From NCBI GenBank assembly GCA_035048495.1, contig CM068548.1:7677464-7741463 (forward strand): a stretch of 64,000 nt of DNA, read 5' to 3'. This DNA is from Euptelea pleiosperma. Its lineage: Eukaryota; Streptophyta; Magnoliopsida; Ranunculales; Eupteleaceae. Made by a program: the position numbers and the translations under genes. Each line of letters starts with the position of its first letter. Position 1 is the first letter of the stretch. This document shows positions 23,806-37,800 of the stretch, piece by piece. Under the pieces are notes generated by a model, which was not told the DNA's origin, made no database searches, and saw nothing but the letters and a program-made list of their open reading frames with translations.

Positions 23806-24082
23806 TACCAAAATCATATCTATTATTTGTCAACATAATTGTCGGATGGATTACCAAAAAAAAAGTTCGGATGAATGCTTAGTTTGGGTGCCCTCACAAT
23901 TTGTGGTGCCTTCAAAATTCAAGGGGTGCGACTAAAATTTCCCGGATTAATATTCAATTGGGCAATCGAAAGGTTAGGATGTGCCAATGGGCCTAGTTGG
24001 TCTGTGGTTTTTCTATAGAAGCTCTTTTATAATGAGGAGGAATAAAATAAAAAATTAGACAAAGACAAGCCTCCTAGAAAAA

Positions 24083-25195
24083 TCTATATAACAAAACAGG
24101 GAAGTTGTCTCCCCACTTATACCCCCTCTTATCTATTTTGACAAAAGACGGCCAAGATCTTTTCCCCCAAATGACAGTGGATCTCAGCCACTCACACCTG
24201 ATTTTGGCAAATGCTTTGACAGAGTGCCGAAGGCACGGGCCACCCACAATAAATATAACAAGTGATGACTGTGATTTTCTTATACCCCCTCTTATCTTAT
24301 AGGGCTTCAATAATGAGTGGCTGAGATCCACTATGCTTCATATCGACGGCTGAGATCAACTCTCACACGATTTTGACAAATACTTTGTCGAAAAGTGCCG
24401 CGGGCAGGGGCCACCCACGCATATAACAAGACAACTCAACTGGATTCTCCTATCTTATCCATCCATCTAATGTGGACGGTTAGATTTCAGCCACTCAATC
24501 CGCCTCATTTGACCTCAATTTATTCAAAATTTGAATTTCAACACCATTATTTTTTTTATTTATGTTATTTTCCTATTTTCCCCTTTATGCGTTACAGTCC
24601 GTTATAACAGCCGTTATAATAGAAAAAATGGTAACGCCTCAGTCTGTTATACCGTTTGAGTGCCAAAGGCACCCAATTTTTGCAAATGCTTTTGTCGGAG
24701 ATCGAGTGTCGTGGGCACGGGCCATTTACTATTCTATATAACAAAACACATTGGCTGTCTCCCTACTTATACCTCCTCTTATAAGCATCAACAAAGAAGG
24801 GCCGAGATCTAATCCTCCCCTAAATAGACGGTGGATCTCAGCCACTCACCTAATTTTGGCAAATTCTTTGTCGAGGAGTGCTGATGGCACAAGGCACCCA
24901 CTAGTCTATATAACAAAACAGGGAGGTTGTCTCCCCACTTATCCCCCCTCTTATCTGTTTCAACAAAGAAGGGCAAAAGATCTTATCCCCCAAATGAAAG
25001 TGGATCTCAGCCTCTCACACTCGATTTTGACAAATGCTTTGTCATATAGTGCGTGGGTACGGGCCACCCACTATCTATATAACAAAACAGGAATATTGTC
25101 TCCCCCTCTTATAGGCTTCATAAAGAAGGGGCAAGATCTTATCTCCCAAATGGACGATAGATCTCGGCCACTCACACTGATTTTGGCAGATTGAC
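24083..25195 (+). mobile_element. Head-to-tail array of short Helitron-like units (about 170 bp each)
   Basis: Units begin TCTATATAACAAAACAGG and end with a GTGCC-GAA-GGCAC type hairpin, about 14 bases and a CTAG (or CTA) terminus. Unit starts are 24083, about 24248 (decayed), about 24415 (decayed, with a TTATAACGG-family insertion), 24733, 24905 and 25074. The end of one unit (CACCCACTAG at 24895-24904) directly abuts the TC of the next. TC start, hairpin and CTRR end are the known signature of Helitrons, here non-autonomous. The base before the first unit is A, as expected for A|T insertion. A plain satellite is the alternative. Confidence 0.6.
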
Positions 25196-25806
25196 TCACA
25201 GATTGATTCACTATGCCAACTCCCAAACACATTTTATTCCTAAAAGGAAGCATTAGACGAGGCCGGCCTGAAGTGACCCAAAATTTGAAGTTCAGGTTAC
25301 AAAATCTTAAAACGACTTGACCACTTAGACCATCGGCCCAATTATGAAGAGGTATAATATGAATGGTAGAATGGCATGGTAGGATTACATTAATGCACGT
25401 CTGTTTCTGCATAATTTGGGAATCGAGAACATCTGTAATACGAAATGAGACATGGTATGTTCAATGGTCACCCCCTCCCTGTGGATTGATGAAATACAAA
25501 TTTGATGGGTCATTATCCAACAAAAAACTAATCTTATCATATACACATGGTTACTTTTTTTAAAAACAAAGTCTAAAGCAATGGGTATATGTGGCACATG
25601 ATCATTGGGCGCATGATCGTTGCTTCAAAAATTCATACGCTTCTAATGCCCGCGTTCAACATTGTTTAAGGGAAGCTAATTTTGCCGCATTGATCTTCAT
25701 AGGCCACAAAATGCCCACAATTTAGGATGAGGTCCCGATATGCCACGTGGCTCATATTGTCACACTTTTGGCACGAAATATATAGAAGGATTACGACATT
25801 GAGTCC

Positions 25807-26165
25807 GAGTAAAACTTCTGTCACAGCGTTGACAGAAGCTTTGCAAAATACGAGCCACGTGGGACACGTGTCTACCCTGACCGTATGGATTTTTGGCCAG
25901 TCCCTTTGTGGATCTATAACCAAAAATCAGCCTGATTTGTGATTTACAACCTTTGGATCTTTTCACCCAAATAACGCTCAATAATGCTCAAATTCCTACC
26001 ATTAAAATCTACCCATGAAAATAACTTCAATCAAATCGCTTAGAAATCACTTATCAGGGTGATTTTTGGTTTAGAGGTCCACCGAGGGACTGGCCAAACA
26101 TACATACGGTGAGCTTCCACCAAGAGTGTGCCATGTGGCTCGTAGCTGTGACAGAAGTTTTACTC
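25807..26165. mobile_element. Mutator-like MITE, GAGTAAAAC family, near-complete
   Basis: Termini are GAGTAAAACTTCTGTCAC and its inverse GTGACAGAAGTTTTACTC. Nine-base flanks ATTGAGTCC and ATTGGGTCC match except for one base, the target-site length of Mutator-like elements. The long arms contain AAAAATCAGCCTGATT and CACGTG boxes. No coding sequence is present. Confidence 0.75.
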
Positions 26166-26178
26166 ATTGGGTCCCACC

Positions 26179-26662
26179 TTAGAGACTCCCTACCGAAAAA
26201 AAAAAAATTGATCTGATTTGATCAAAACCATTCTTTTTGGCCGTTAGAAAACTTGGTGTCAATTTCTTCATGACCGTAGGCTTACAAAAAAAAAATATAT
26301 ATATTCTTAATGACCGTATAGAGAATATGACAGATCTAACGGGCATTTCAAAATTCAAATATGGGTCTGTAGTCTGTAGCCTGTAGCCTGTAGATATGTG
26401 GATGATACACTGTGGTATGGGTCTACCAACGGTGACCTTCTCGACCATAGGGAAATTGTACCGTTAAGAAACTGACAGTTCAACGGTCAAAAATCAGAAT
26501 TCAAATTTCAAATGCTTACCTGATCCAAGAGCTTCCCAACGGTCATCTCTCATTCCACACCAAGCCAAAACACGAAGAAAAGAGAAGCAAAGAGAACAGA
26601 GAAAACAAGAAAATCTTGCAAGAAAGAAGAATCTCCATTGAAGACGCCAAGAAGAAGATCTA
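26179..26662. promoter_or_regulatory. Upstream region of the two-membrane-segment gene
   Basis: Noncoding DNA between the Mutator-like MITE and the ATG at 26663. It includes a CTGTAGCCTGTAGCCTGTAG triplication near 26370-26395 and a purine-rich leader from about 26565. No definite TATA box was assigned. Confidence 0.35.
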
Positions 26663-29600
26663 ATGGATGAATTCATGAAGAATCTCTCATCACCCACACC
26701 AATCAAACCTTCTGCAATTTGCAAAATCTCATCTTCAAATGGTAAGAATTCTCTCTTTCTTTCTCTGTGTTTATCTCATTCCGTCTCTGTCTTTCGTTTC
26801 TTTATTTTGGGTCGTCTGCTATTTTCTCTAAGAGCTTTCTTCGAATTCATCTTTTTTTGGTTCAGATTGGCAAGAAAGAACCACTTCTTCGAAAGAAGCC
26901 AGAGAAATCAACGAGAACGAACAAGACTTATATCATCAAATGAGTTCAAAATTGCAAAACCCGAAGAAATCAGCGCCAAAGCACTTCATGTCACCCACGG
27001 TTTCTGCAGCTTCGAAAGCTGCTGGGCCAAGAAAGAAGATCTTGGTTGAGAGGAACGAAGATTCTGGATCGATCATCTCAGATACTCATGTCCATAAAAC
27101 CCCAAAAATTGGTGCAAGAGTCGCTCCTGCAGATTCGAGTTTCGATAATCTCAGTGGCTATTCGTCTCAGATCACACCAATATCATCAAAGATTTCTGAA
27201 CCAGACGACGATGTCCCTAATTCTCTGCCTTACGACCCATTAACAAATTACTTGTCCCCAAGGCCTAAGTTCCTCCGATACAACCCAAACAGGCGAAGTG
27301 AAATTCTTCTTCGTAGAGAGAGTGAACAAAGAAAGGGGGGAGATGGGTTAGCGGTCAATCAATATGCTTCTCTTGAACCACAGAAACCAGTTGAAGAGGA
27401 AGCACCATCCGATGCTTATGCTTCCTCATCTTCTTCGTCCCAAGAGGGATCCATAAAACATGAAGATGGGTCTAGTCTCGGCGTAGATGAATCAGGGGCT
27501 ACTAAGCCTTCTGAAAACGAAAAAACCACTGAAAGTGAAGATGAAGAGGAAGACAAACTCGAAGTCGAAGAGGTAGAGGAGAAAAGGGGGCCTTGTAATG
27601 AGGTATTTAACATTATGATGCTCCTTGCTGCTGTGATCCTTTCCACCTTATATATCTCTTCTATGAACTCTCCCACCGCTCCGCCTTCTTTACAAGCTTT
27701 GTGGGATCTTAAAGAAGGGTATCAGAAGTTTGAGGACGGCCTACTTCGAGCCACTGTGGAGAATTTCGTAGTGGGTAATACTTCCTTTGATCAAAAAGAA
27801 GAAAATATTCAGCACTTGTTGAATTCGAATGGAAGAATTTACGACGAGGGAAATGAAGAGTTGGTTGAACAAAAAATGGAGAAAACAGGGGAAATTTCTG
27901 ATCAGAAGGATGGAATAGAGGTGCATGAAAGGGAAACTGCAGAAATTTCAGAATTTTTAGAAGTTTCTCAGCTCCAACTCGTGCCAGATTGGATGGACCA
28001 TACAAGTATGGTATATGAGGAACCCAGTTTTTCTGAATCAGAGATTAACTCGGACAAAGAAGAGCATGTTGAACTCATGCAAGCTGAATCAAATTCCAAG
28101 GATGAGCAATCGAAAGATGAGGCCATAATCAAAGCAACTGAGAGAATTACTGGGATTGGTGAAGAGATGGTTGAAAATGAAGTGGAAAAAGCAGGGAATT
28201 TTACTGATGGGATGGGTGAAATGATTGAGCTGCAGGGCAGAGGAACTGCAGATATTTCTGAATCTTTCGAAGTTCATAAGACCCAATTCATGATCGACAG
28301 GATTGGTGATCAAAATATAAAATCTGATTTTCCCAGTTTGTCTGAAACAGAGCTGAATTTAGACAAGGAGCATATAGATCCCATGAAGGGTGAACCAATT
28401 TCCAAAGCAGCCATGGGAATTTCAGTACTTTCTCTAATTGCAGGATCTATGATTCTGGGATTTCTTCACCTCAAGCATAGGAGAACTCCTGCAAAGGATT
28501 CTTCACCAGCGGTCCAACCATCTTTTGAATCCACTGTTATAGAGAACAGCACATCAGCACTGCCGAATATAGAAGAGCGCATTGAAGAGAGGATTGAGCA
28601 GGCTAATTCTTATGTTAATGCATCCTCGTCAGTTAAACCTGTGGGAAAAGGCCCCAAAGAGCTCTATCAAAGTCGGGCGCCAACAGTGGAGTTGCTCGGA
28701 GAATTTGTGGTGGGAGAGCTGAGCAGCTCTCTCAAGAGCTGCAGTATGATGAAATCCAAGCCAACAGAAAGTGAAGAGAGTAGTTTCTCTGAGTCTCAAG
28801 AGCAGATGTCGAGGCGGAAGGGGATACCCCCTGCTAATCATGAATATGCATCTCTTTCGGAGTTTTCTGCCACGAAATCCCCTTCGTATGGAAGCTTTAC
28901 TGCTCAGGGGAAGATTGCGAAGAAAGAGGTCAGTCAGGGGATCCTGTTTTACATTTACATTTCGGTTTTTGTTCAATTATGCTGGTCAGGGGATCCTGTT
29001 TTTAAGCAGAAACATTTTACATGTCTGGATGGATAGGTGCATAAATAAATTACTGATTTTCTGTCTTCCTTTAACCACAAATGAGGCAAATATACACCTG
29101 CATCTCTGCATGAATGCACACACACATTAATGGTGGATAATTTAGGAGCCTCTGATTTAACCATTGATAGCATATAGATACAAATATGAACACAAGTGCA
29201 CACATAACATTGGCATTGCTTCTGTTGATATGCACATATTAACCCACACATGCTTCAGTTGATAAAATCAAGCTTGAAATGCATGCTCACATGCAGGCGT
29301 ACATACATTTAGATATGCACATGCCATTCGAGTTACATAGGAATTTGAACTTGGATCATACATAAATGTATATATTCAATAATATATGCATGTAAATATG
29401 TGCACATTTATATATGAAGTGTATACATGTTTATACAGATTCTAGCATGCATGTATGTTGGGTAGTGAACTATTCATTAAAGATGGAAGAAGTATTCAAA
29501 GTTCCTAATTCTTCAATACCATCATAGTTAATCACATTATTAAAATCTTTCGACAGTTTTGTTTTGCACCTTAGTTTGATTGGGAGATAATCATCACATT

Positions 29601-29845
29601 TTATGCAAAATCAGTCCTCAAAGTGAAAATAAATAAATCAATCTCATCATACAGCTAGGATTGAAGTAAATGAAAAAATCAATCTCTTATCATACAGATA
29701 CGAAAGGATGAAAAACATCACAAATTTATGTTCTCGTGTTTGTTGGAAACAGGAAAGCGAAGATAGAGAAGTGTTAATGCAGGCGGTCACAACTCCAGTG
29801 AGGCGATCTAGTCGAATCCGCAATCGAGCAGTCATGTCTCCATGA
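26663..29845 (+). CDS. Plant-type protein of unknown function with two membrane segments
   Basis: Exons 26663-26741, 26866-28928 and 29753-29845 join in frame to 744 residues with GT-AG introns. The function is not recognised. A Ser/Lys-rich N-terminus (SPTVSAASKAAGPRKKILVE near residue 60) is followed by SPRPKFLRYNPNRRSEILL, a Glu-rich acidic block near 235-265, a hydrophobic segment at about 274-293 (FNIMMLLAAVILSTLYISSM), a second at about 541-562, and a basic C-terminus TPVRRSSRIRNRAVMSP contributed by the last exon. Residues about 357-541 consist of two diverged tandem repeats of about 100 residues (about 306 nt). The first ATG was chosen because its exon splices cleanly into the long frame; the internal ATG at 26940 would drop 53 residues. 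The membrane location is inferred from the hydrophobic segments. Confidence 0.85.
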
Positions 29846-31740
29846 AGTTTGTATCTGCAACAATGACATAGATTATTATTCTGAACTGCAACGATTGCGA
29901 AACAGCTTCCTGTTGTTTCGTGTTACAGCTTCTGAGCCAATTTTTTTCTTTTTCTTTTTTTTTTTTTTTCTTTTTTTCTTTTTTTTTTTTCCTTGTTTTT
30001 TTCTTTTTTTCCCCCTGCACTAGAACTGATTTTTTTTATCAGTATGAACTGATCATTTTGTATCTGAGTTGAACAAGTCAATCACTAATTGTTCTTGATC
30101 AGTCAATTGACACCAAGCTTACCCTGTTCTCCCTCCATGTTTCTTTTATTTTTTTTATTTATCATCTGTATTATTATCTGTGCCTTCAAATAACAATCAA
30201 AAGATACTTCAATGTTCCTACGAAAAAAAGATCTTTACTATGTCATTGTCGGCATTGTTGCCATCATCATCACTATTATTGATTAGTCATACTAGTGATG
30301 CTTGATAGATCCTACGAATATAACTTGTATTAGAAGAATATCTATCAAGTTGGAAGCCTTTGAGACCAAATGTGAGTTTGTGGTGTCCCTGTGTGGTGCA
30401 GAAACAAATAAAAAACATGAAAGTTGGGTATCACTTCCCCATATATGCGTCGTTTCAGTGAATCACTTGAACCCTGATACACTTTCGGTGTATCATCAAT
30501 GCAAGGGGAGGGCCCTTCGGACTCCGTAGTTCAGGGAAAGCGTTCAGTTCCAATGTGGGGGGTGGGGGTGGGGGGGAGTGTTTGGTGCAATAATGTCCCT
30601 GCTCCATGCAGTGACAAGACTCCATAGGCCAGGGACAGCGTTCAGTTCCAATGGGGGGAAGTGTTTGGTGCAATGTCCCAGCTCCAGTTATTTAGTGTTT
30701 TTGCACTCACTTTAAGGGTAAGTTTTACACCCAAATGTTGCAAGGTCACAACGTTGTGGGTGTGGTGTGGGTATGCAGAGCCTTGTAGTCGAGGAATTAA
30801 ATGGTATAAATTCTTAGATTGTTTGTAAAAAATAAATTTGGGAAATAAATTGAATGAATTCTTAAACAAGGGTTGTGAATTCTGAATTCAAATTTTAAAT
30901 TTCCACTTTCATCGATGGGGATTATGATTGAATTAAATAAGATCTCCATTCAGTAGGACCACATGGATGGTGAGATCTCTTCCACCTAAAATCAAGCTGA
31001 TCAAATGTCGACTACCTATTTGACAATAATGAAAATGGCAAATGGGTATGATTAGGATTATCAGACCATGTCAAATTTAGGTTAATAAGATCACCTATGT
31101 GAGAGCCACAGAATGGCTGGCTCCACTCCCTTCTCAAGTGCACCACTATACTCTAGAGGATTTGCAATCTAATAGATTAGAGTTGCAGATTTCCTATCTA
31201 TTGAGAAGGGACATTACAAAATAATAAAGATAGAAATACTACAGTATCTATAGTACTGTCATGAAATAAAAGTCCAGGTTGATACAGTAAGACGTAAATT
31301 GTACAGAATGTGTACGAGAAAGATGCTGTAGGGGTCGTGGTGTACACAAATATAGAGTGGAGAAGAACGAGAAGGTGCCATGAAGTTACTAATGTAATCT
31401 TGCAACTGTGATTTTAGAAAATGTCACCAAAGAATTCCTCAAAAAGTGAGACATAAGAGGCTCAATGAATCTTAAACCTGAGCTCATCAAGTTTAATAGT
31501 GTGTAAGGTTGCAGAAAGATAAAATGGAACAACAAATGCTTTGGCAGAAATCCGTATCAATTCTGAAGTACCCACATTACAAGATAATTCTCTTTTCTAA
31601 AAATTGAATTTTTCAAATTCCTGATCTGTCCCCTCCACACTTAAATACTATACAACTCGTTCAAGGGTAAATCAGAAAATTTGTAGACGGTGTGGGAAAA
31701 GGGCTAATCATCATCTTTATGAGATGTAATTTCCCCGACA
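29846..31740. other. Intergenic DNA between convergent genes
   Basis: This region holds a T/C-rich tract at about 29938-30015, a local duplication near 30532-30605 and 30631-30687 sharing AGCGTTCAGTTCCAAT and GTGTTTGGTGCAAT, and otherwise noncoding DNA. The two neighbouring genes converge here, so it contains both 3' UTRs. Confidence 0.5.
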
Positions 31741-31809
31741 TTATATACATTTTCTAATGAACATTTGCACTACATATATACAGAGAGTCTCCCATATGCT
31801 TAGGTCCTT

Positions 31810-34800
31810 TTACTTCCACACCTTGATAGCACCATCTCTACTGCCTGATATCAGGAGCCTCTGGTTCAACTTTACAGAAGCCAGGGAGAGTATACAATCC
31901 CGGTGACAACCTGCGGAATCAGTGGCAGCGGCTGCAAGGAGCGCCTTTGGCGTCAGCTTGGTTGCCTGAGGTCGCCTTTTTGTCTCCTGCTTGCCAGCAA
32001 ATGAATAGATTGTTAGTATAAAAATATTTATCATTTTATTTTTTTCTCAAGCTAGAAAGCTGTTCAACATGGTCGCCGGAATTTAACCTACGAAACCCCC
32101 TTCAAACCCTAGTTTTCAGGTTGATAAATAGATAAGAGAAACAAAAAACAGAAGAGGAAGCGGGAAACAACTAGGTTGGCAATACTCTTTACGGTAATAA
32201 TATTGACGTAAAAAGAGAGTCAGTAGATGTGTCTATTTGTGATGAGCGACGAGTTTCTTGCCAATTACGACTTAAACAATGGCCACTACTACCTTTACAG
32301 CAAGTCTCAAATCTCAAAACAACTTGTGGTTGCCAGACTCAGAACTCCACTAAATTGCCAAAACTGAGTAGAGCCAAGATTTTAACATTGACATGTTTTG
32401 AGTAGAAGTGAATCTCCATCCCCAGCCAGAGTCAGAATGTGATGTGCTTTTTTAGTTTTTCTATTTAACATGACAGCCAAAATTTGGCAAGTTTCAACCA
32501 ATCAGGCTCACCATGGGTACTTGGTAGATTTGGCCAAGAAATCAAAGCTTGAACACAATGAGCTGCTTCTATAGCTACCATCCAAGCGTTCCACCAAAAA
32601 AGGAAGAAGAAAAATAAAAGCAAATGCAATCTCTCGCCAAATTCCTCAAAAGGAGAGTTGAATCTGCCACAATTATTTGACATACCTGCACAACTTGCAC
32701 CCCAAAACTAGATCTAGTTTCATACAGCTCATCATTTCCCATTCCCTTTAACGATGGCCCACAAACACAGTAACTGCGATCAGGACTGTGACACAATAAT
32801 GAACAAGAGTTGATTAGACCAACGAACTTACTATAGAAAACAAGAGGAAAGCAGAATTTAAATGAAAAACCTGAAATGGTCCCAGCGTCGGATCTTCAAA
32901 TCGGTTCCCCCAGTTAACAAATCTCCCCCAGGTAAGGGAAGCAATGAACGGATACCAGGAAGACGTGGTGGAGGTTCATTCAACTCATCGACTCGATACT
33001 TTGGATTGATATTCCGTCTCAGATCTAGTTTAGGATTGGATTTGCTTGAAGGCCTGGCTAAGGCCCAAGGCAGGTCAGACATTTCAGCATCACTATCATT
33101 GTTTGCAAGTCTCAATACCTGCAAACAAAAGTAGAATCACATCAAAATGGGTTTAATTTGGCAAGGAACTAAAGAGAGCAAAACAAACAATTGTATTTCC
33201 AATTACCTGGTGGCAACTTCCATTCTCTGCATTCCAGAGGGAAACTTCATTACAACCTGCAGCAACATAAACCAGGGGCCTTGCTGTAGCAGACATGGAT
33301 GCATTTGGAGGGGGGGTGAGTAGACACATTTTCTCTATAGGGCATACCAGAGAATACTGCCATGAGTTAACAGGTACAAGGAATCTGAGATCCCAAAGAG
33401 TAAGCACACCCCTAGAAGACCCTGACACAAACCAATTCCCACAAGGACCAGTTACCAGAGAAGAAACGTAGCCCTCTTCAGGATTTGCTTTCAACGTCCA
33501 TGCCATTGAATTTGCCCTTGTATCCCAGAGATGGATCCCACAACTTCGAGTGCTGTACATAACTGTCTGACTGGGACAGCCATCTGAAGAACAGTTCAAC
33601 AGGCTGAGAATGGCACCTTCCCCAACCTCCCTCTTTTTAATGTCTGCAATACCTGAGTATTTCTCAACAACACTGCCCAAACCTCTGGAGATGTAATCAA
33701 CAGAGAACATGTGTATTGTGCCATTACATGCTCCAACAACAACTTGTGCAGAGCCCCGGAGCATTGCAGCGCACAGTGCCCGGCTTCCATCTAGAGGGTA
33801 AGTCAGCCTCGACCTGAAGGAGATGTCCTTCTCCAACTTTCTGGTATCCCATACCTTTACAGTTGAATCATCAGATGCACTCACGAAAAAACTATGGTCG
33901 TTTGAAATGGCAATGTCATTGACAGCAGAACGGTGCTCCTGGAGATGTGCCACAAGCACCCCACGAGGCCTCCACCCTGTGTCTGGGACTGATGATGCTC
34001 GGGCAAAAGATGGCAATCCGGTTACATCAGTTGGTGAGGGTGCATCTTCCACAGTTATAGATGAGCTTCCTTTTAGGGTGCCAGAGATACCCATGTTTTG
34101 AAACTTGCTGCTGATATAAGCAGTTTGGTCGTTTTCTCTGCCTTCTGCATCCCGCACAACTTTGTAGAACTGCTTAGAACTGTTACTAATGCTGAAGGAT
34201 CCTGAAACAAGCTTAGGTGCTACAACTGAACTAGCCAAACCAAACGATTTATTAACCGGATCTATCCAAGGCATGGATGATGAACTGATTCCTAGGGAGG
34301 TCCCTTGAGATGGAGAATCGGATCCTGCAGAGGTAGCACCCACTGCTTGCTTATCCATGCTAAAAGAGTAAAAAGGTATGCCTTCCGATGATCCATCACA
34401 ATTGAAACTGTTTCCACCGCTAACATGTGGGGAAATGAAGCCAGAAAACTGCAACTTCTCCGAGCATAAAGGATCTCGAATGTCAATTGTACTCGACGCA
34501 TTGTGCATGAAGCTTCCCATTGCTCTCAACTTAGCCTCACCATCCTCAGCATCAGGTAGCCCCAGCATGGCACTGCTGATAGGTTTGTGACCCTGCAGAT
34601 CCAGTTGTTTGCCAGCCCAGCTCTTCATGGGATTTAATTCTGTCGTTCCTCTCTTATTCAAGTCCACAGATTCCCATTGCTTCGACTGCGGAGACGAATT
34701 GTACCATATCTTTCTCTGTCTCTCCAACATGTCTGAACTCCTGGCATTTTCTAAGACTTGGTAGAATACCTGCCTCGAGACCGGAGGCTTGAGACACGTA

Positions 34801-37800
34801 AGGAGAGATTTCTCTGAAGCTAGAGATGCCGGTTGTCTGCGGAGGAAAGGGCGTATTACCGGAGCTAGGTAAACATAGGAGTCCACTGCACCTAAACTCT
34901 CGCTACTAGCTGCAATAAAAGTTACAACTGACCTTCTTACCCACTGACTAGGATAGCATAGCAATGGGAAAGCACGCTCAATCATTTCAAGCAATATCCT
35001 TTTCCGCAAGAAACTGCTTTTGCACAGCATGGCCAAGCATTCCAATGCATTAACAATGACAGCCTCTGTTGTATCACTCAAGGCCTGCTCAATATAGGGT
35101 AAAAGGTATTCCTCCACACTTCTTTGACCCACAAAGAAGCAGACAAACACAATCTGCCCATAGAAAACGGCCCTTAGCTGCTCATCTCGATCATTTAGAA
35201 AAGCCGGTAAAATGGGTAACAGAAAGTCGTTACTCTGCTTCTGGCCAAAGAAGCAACATAGGTTGCCAATGTCCTGCAGGAGAGCTCTTCTGATATTCGG
35301 AGTCTGCTTTGGACCCATCACCATTTCTTGAACAACCTCTGCGATGGACTTCCTCAACTGTACAAGCTGTGCATCACTACTCTCACTCTTCAGCTGTCTT
35401 GATGTCTCAACAGAGGGACTTGACGATTTTGGGGGTGGACTCGATTTGTCAAGAACCCCCGCCTCAGTTAAGCTTTGTGACTGAATCAAGAATCGATAAG
35501 CAGTTAGTGCAAGCTTGGAAATATTGCTGGCATAACAAATCCGCACACTTTCTTCTGTATCATCTGGAAGCATAGAGAGCATCGGAAGAATATACTCAGG
35601 AAAAATTTTGGCATCGCTGGGAGGGAAATCTCTAACTAATGGCAGAATGTCACACAAAGTCTCCAAGGCAGCACAACGCACTATTGCTGCGGAATCAGAA
35701 AGCATCGCAATAACATAGGGAAACACACGCTGCAAGCGATCTTCGTCATCGATGTACAAGGAACAAGCCTTCAGTAGGAGTACAGCACCCCTCCTCAACT
35801 GTGGCAACTTGACACTGCGTATGCAGGAACACAACAGCGATGCAATCAGGACCATACCTTCACAGCTCATATTATGTTGGGGTACAGGAAAAAAAGGCAT
35901 TCCAAAAGTATCTGACTGGCTGTCGTACTCAGACATCAATGAATTTAAATCACTCTTAATAATTCTTCTCAAAAAAGGGAAATCATTCCCTTTAAATCCC
36001 TTCGAAATAGTTTTGCGAAGCTCGCCTGGAGATTTCTTGCCAGAGTGCCTGGGATTTTGGGGATATGCAGAGCAACTTGCATCAGAAGAGCCAAAAGCAT
36101 CACTAGGCACATTTTCAAGCATCTGCTTACTATTAGAACAATGACTACTTTGTTCTACATCCTTAAGGAGGGTTGTGATATCACCAAGAAGTTGAAACTG
36201 ATCACCGAACAGACCTTTCTCTAGCTCTCCTCTCTTTCTCAAGGAGTCCTTCCGCAAATTTAAGTTTTGTTCTGCATTGTCAATCTGTTGGAAAGGCTCA
36301 TCACTTTTGGAGTTGGAAGATGTGCGTGATATAATACCTATTTCCTCACTTGATCTATTGCTCATCATTTGCTTATGTATATCATGGAGAGCGCTCTGTG
36401 TCACTGCAACCTACAACAAAATTTTAACGTTGTTAAGTATCATCACAGGGTCACTAGGAGTTCCTCATCTTAAGAAATCAAGTTTGCAGAAGTTCCTTAC
36501 CCTTGTATCAGAATCAAGAGGAATCAAGCAGGAAAAGAAATTATGAAGAAATGGTGAGAAGTAGCTAGGAAAGACAACAGATGCATAGCTCTGCAAGTAG
36601 CCTTCAGCAGATAGTCGTGACTCTGGATCCAGCTGAATCATATGAAGAATCATCTTGCGGATTCCACAATCCGGGATCTGCACTCACAAAACATAGCATC
36701 TGGAAAATATGATGACTAAGCAAGAATGAATGTGAACATGAACTTCTGTGAGCAAAATTAACATGGGCCTCTAAAAATCTATGGATTCTATATTATAAAA
36801 GAAGGGAAAAAAAGGAGAAAAACTGACTCTACCTTTTCAAGGTATTGGCTGGGATCATGTTGCCCTCTGCGATAAGAAAGTAGCTGGGATAGTTCAAACA
36901 AAGGTTGCCCCTCGAGGAAAAGCTCTGCAATAACACACCTGGAAATGTAACAAGATGAATGCAAGTTAATTTGATCTTTGGAAGAACTGTGCATGAAACC
37001 ATGCAAGTAAACTAGATTCACAGAGAATAATAAAGAGAAACAGTACAAAATAAAAGTCCCTGCCCCGGGAAGACCCCTGGGTTAGATGAATGTTGCTAAA
37101 AAGAAAAAAGCAATTCCATTGCGGAAAAGGACTCCAAAATGGGAGGATAGAACAATGAATTTTTTTTATCACAGACAGGATTGACAGGGAGTACATTCCA
37201 AAACTTCATTGTGGAATATTAGTGTTAAAGCCATTGTTCTATTCATGTTTTCCACTTCATCATTGCTTAGGTCATCAGGTTTATGTTGCATTTAAGCTCA
37301 TTTGTTCCAAGTACCTTTGAAAAGCTAAGTACCTTTCAAAAGGAGGTAGACTAGTTCTGCTAAAGAGAACCTTTTCTAACCTTCCCACTTACTTTCTATC
37401 ATCGTTCTCCATGCCATTAGAAGTGGTCAGTAGGGTGGAGATGTTGATGCGCTGATTTTTGTGGTTTGGCAAGGTAGATGGCTATGGGTACCTTTTTGTG
37501 AACTGGAAGCTTGTGTGTTCCCCCAAGAAAGTAAGAGGGTTAGGAGTCAAGAACCTTCGCTTGTTGAACTCAGCTCTTCTTGGGAAATGGATCTGGCTTT
37601 TTGCGATGGAGGATGATAGCTTGTGGAGGAAAGTAGTTGTGGCTAAACATGGAAGCAGTCCCTTGGGCTGGCTTAGCAAGGACGTCCGGATTCCTTATGG
37701 GTGTGGAGTGTGGAGTGTGGAGTGTGGAGTGTGGAGTGTGGAGTGTGGAGTGTGGAGTGGAGTTTTAAAGACGTTGACATCCTTTCTTGCTGGCATCCGT

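Noticed and set aside
24751..25194. 147-codon + strand frame
   Set aside because: It runs through three units of the Helitron-like tandem array; its repetitive translation only reflects the repeat.
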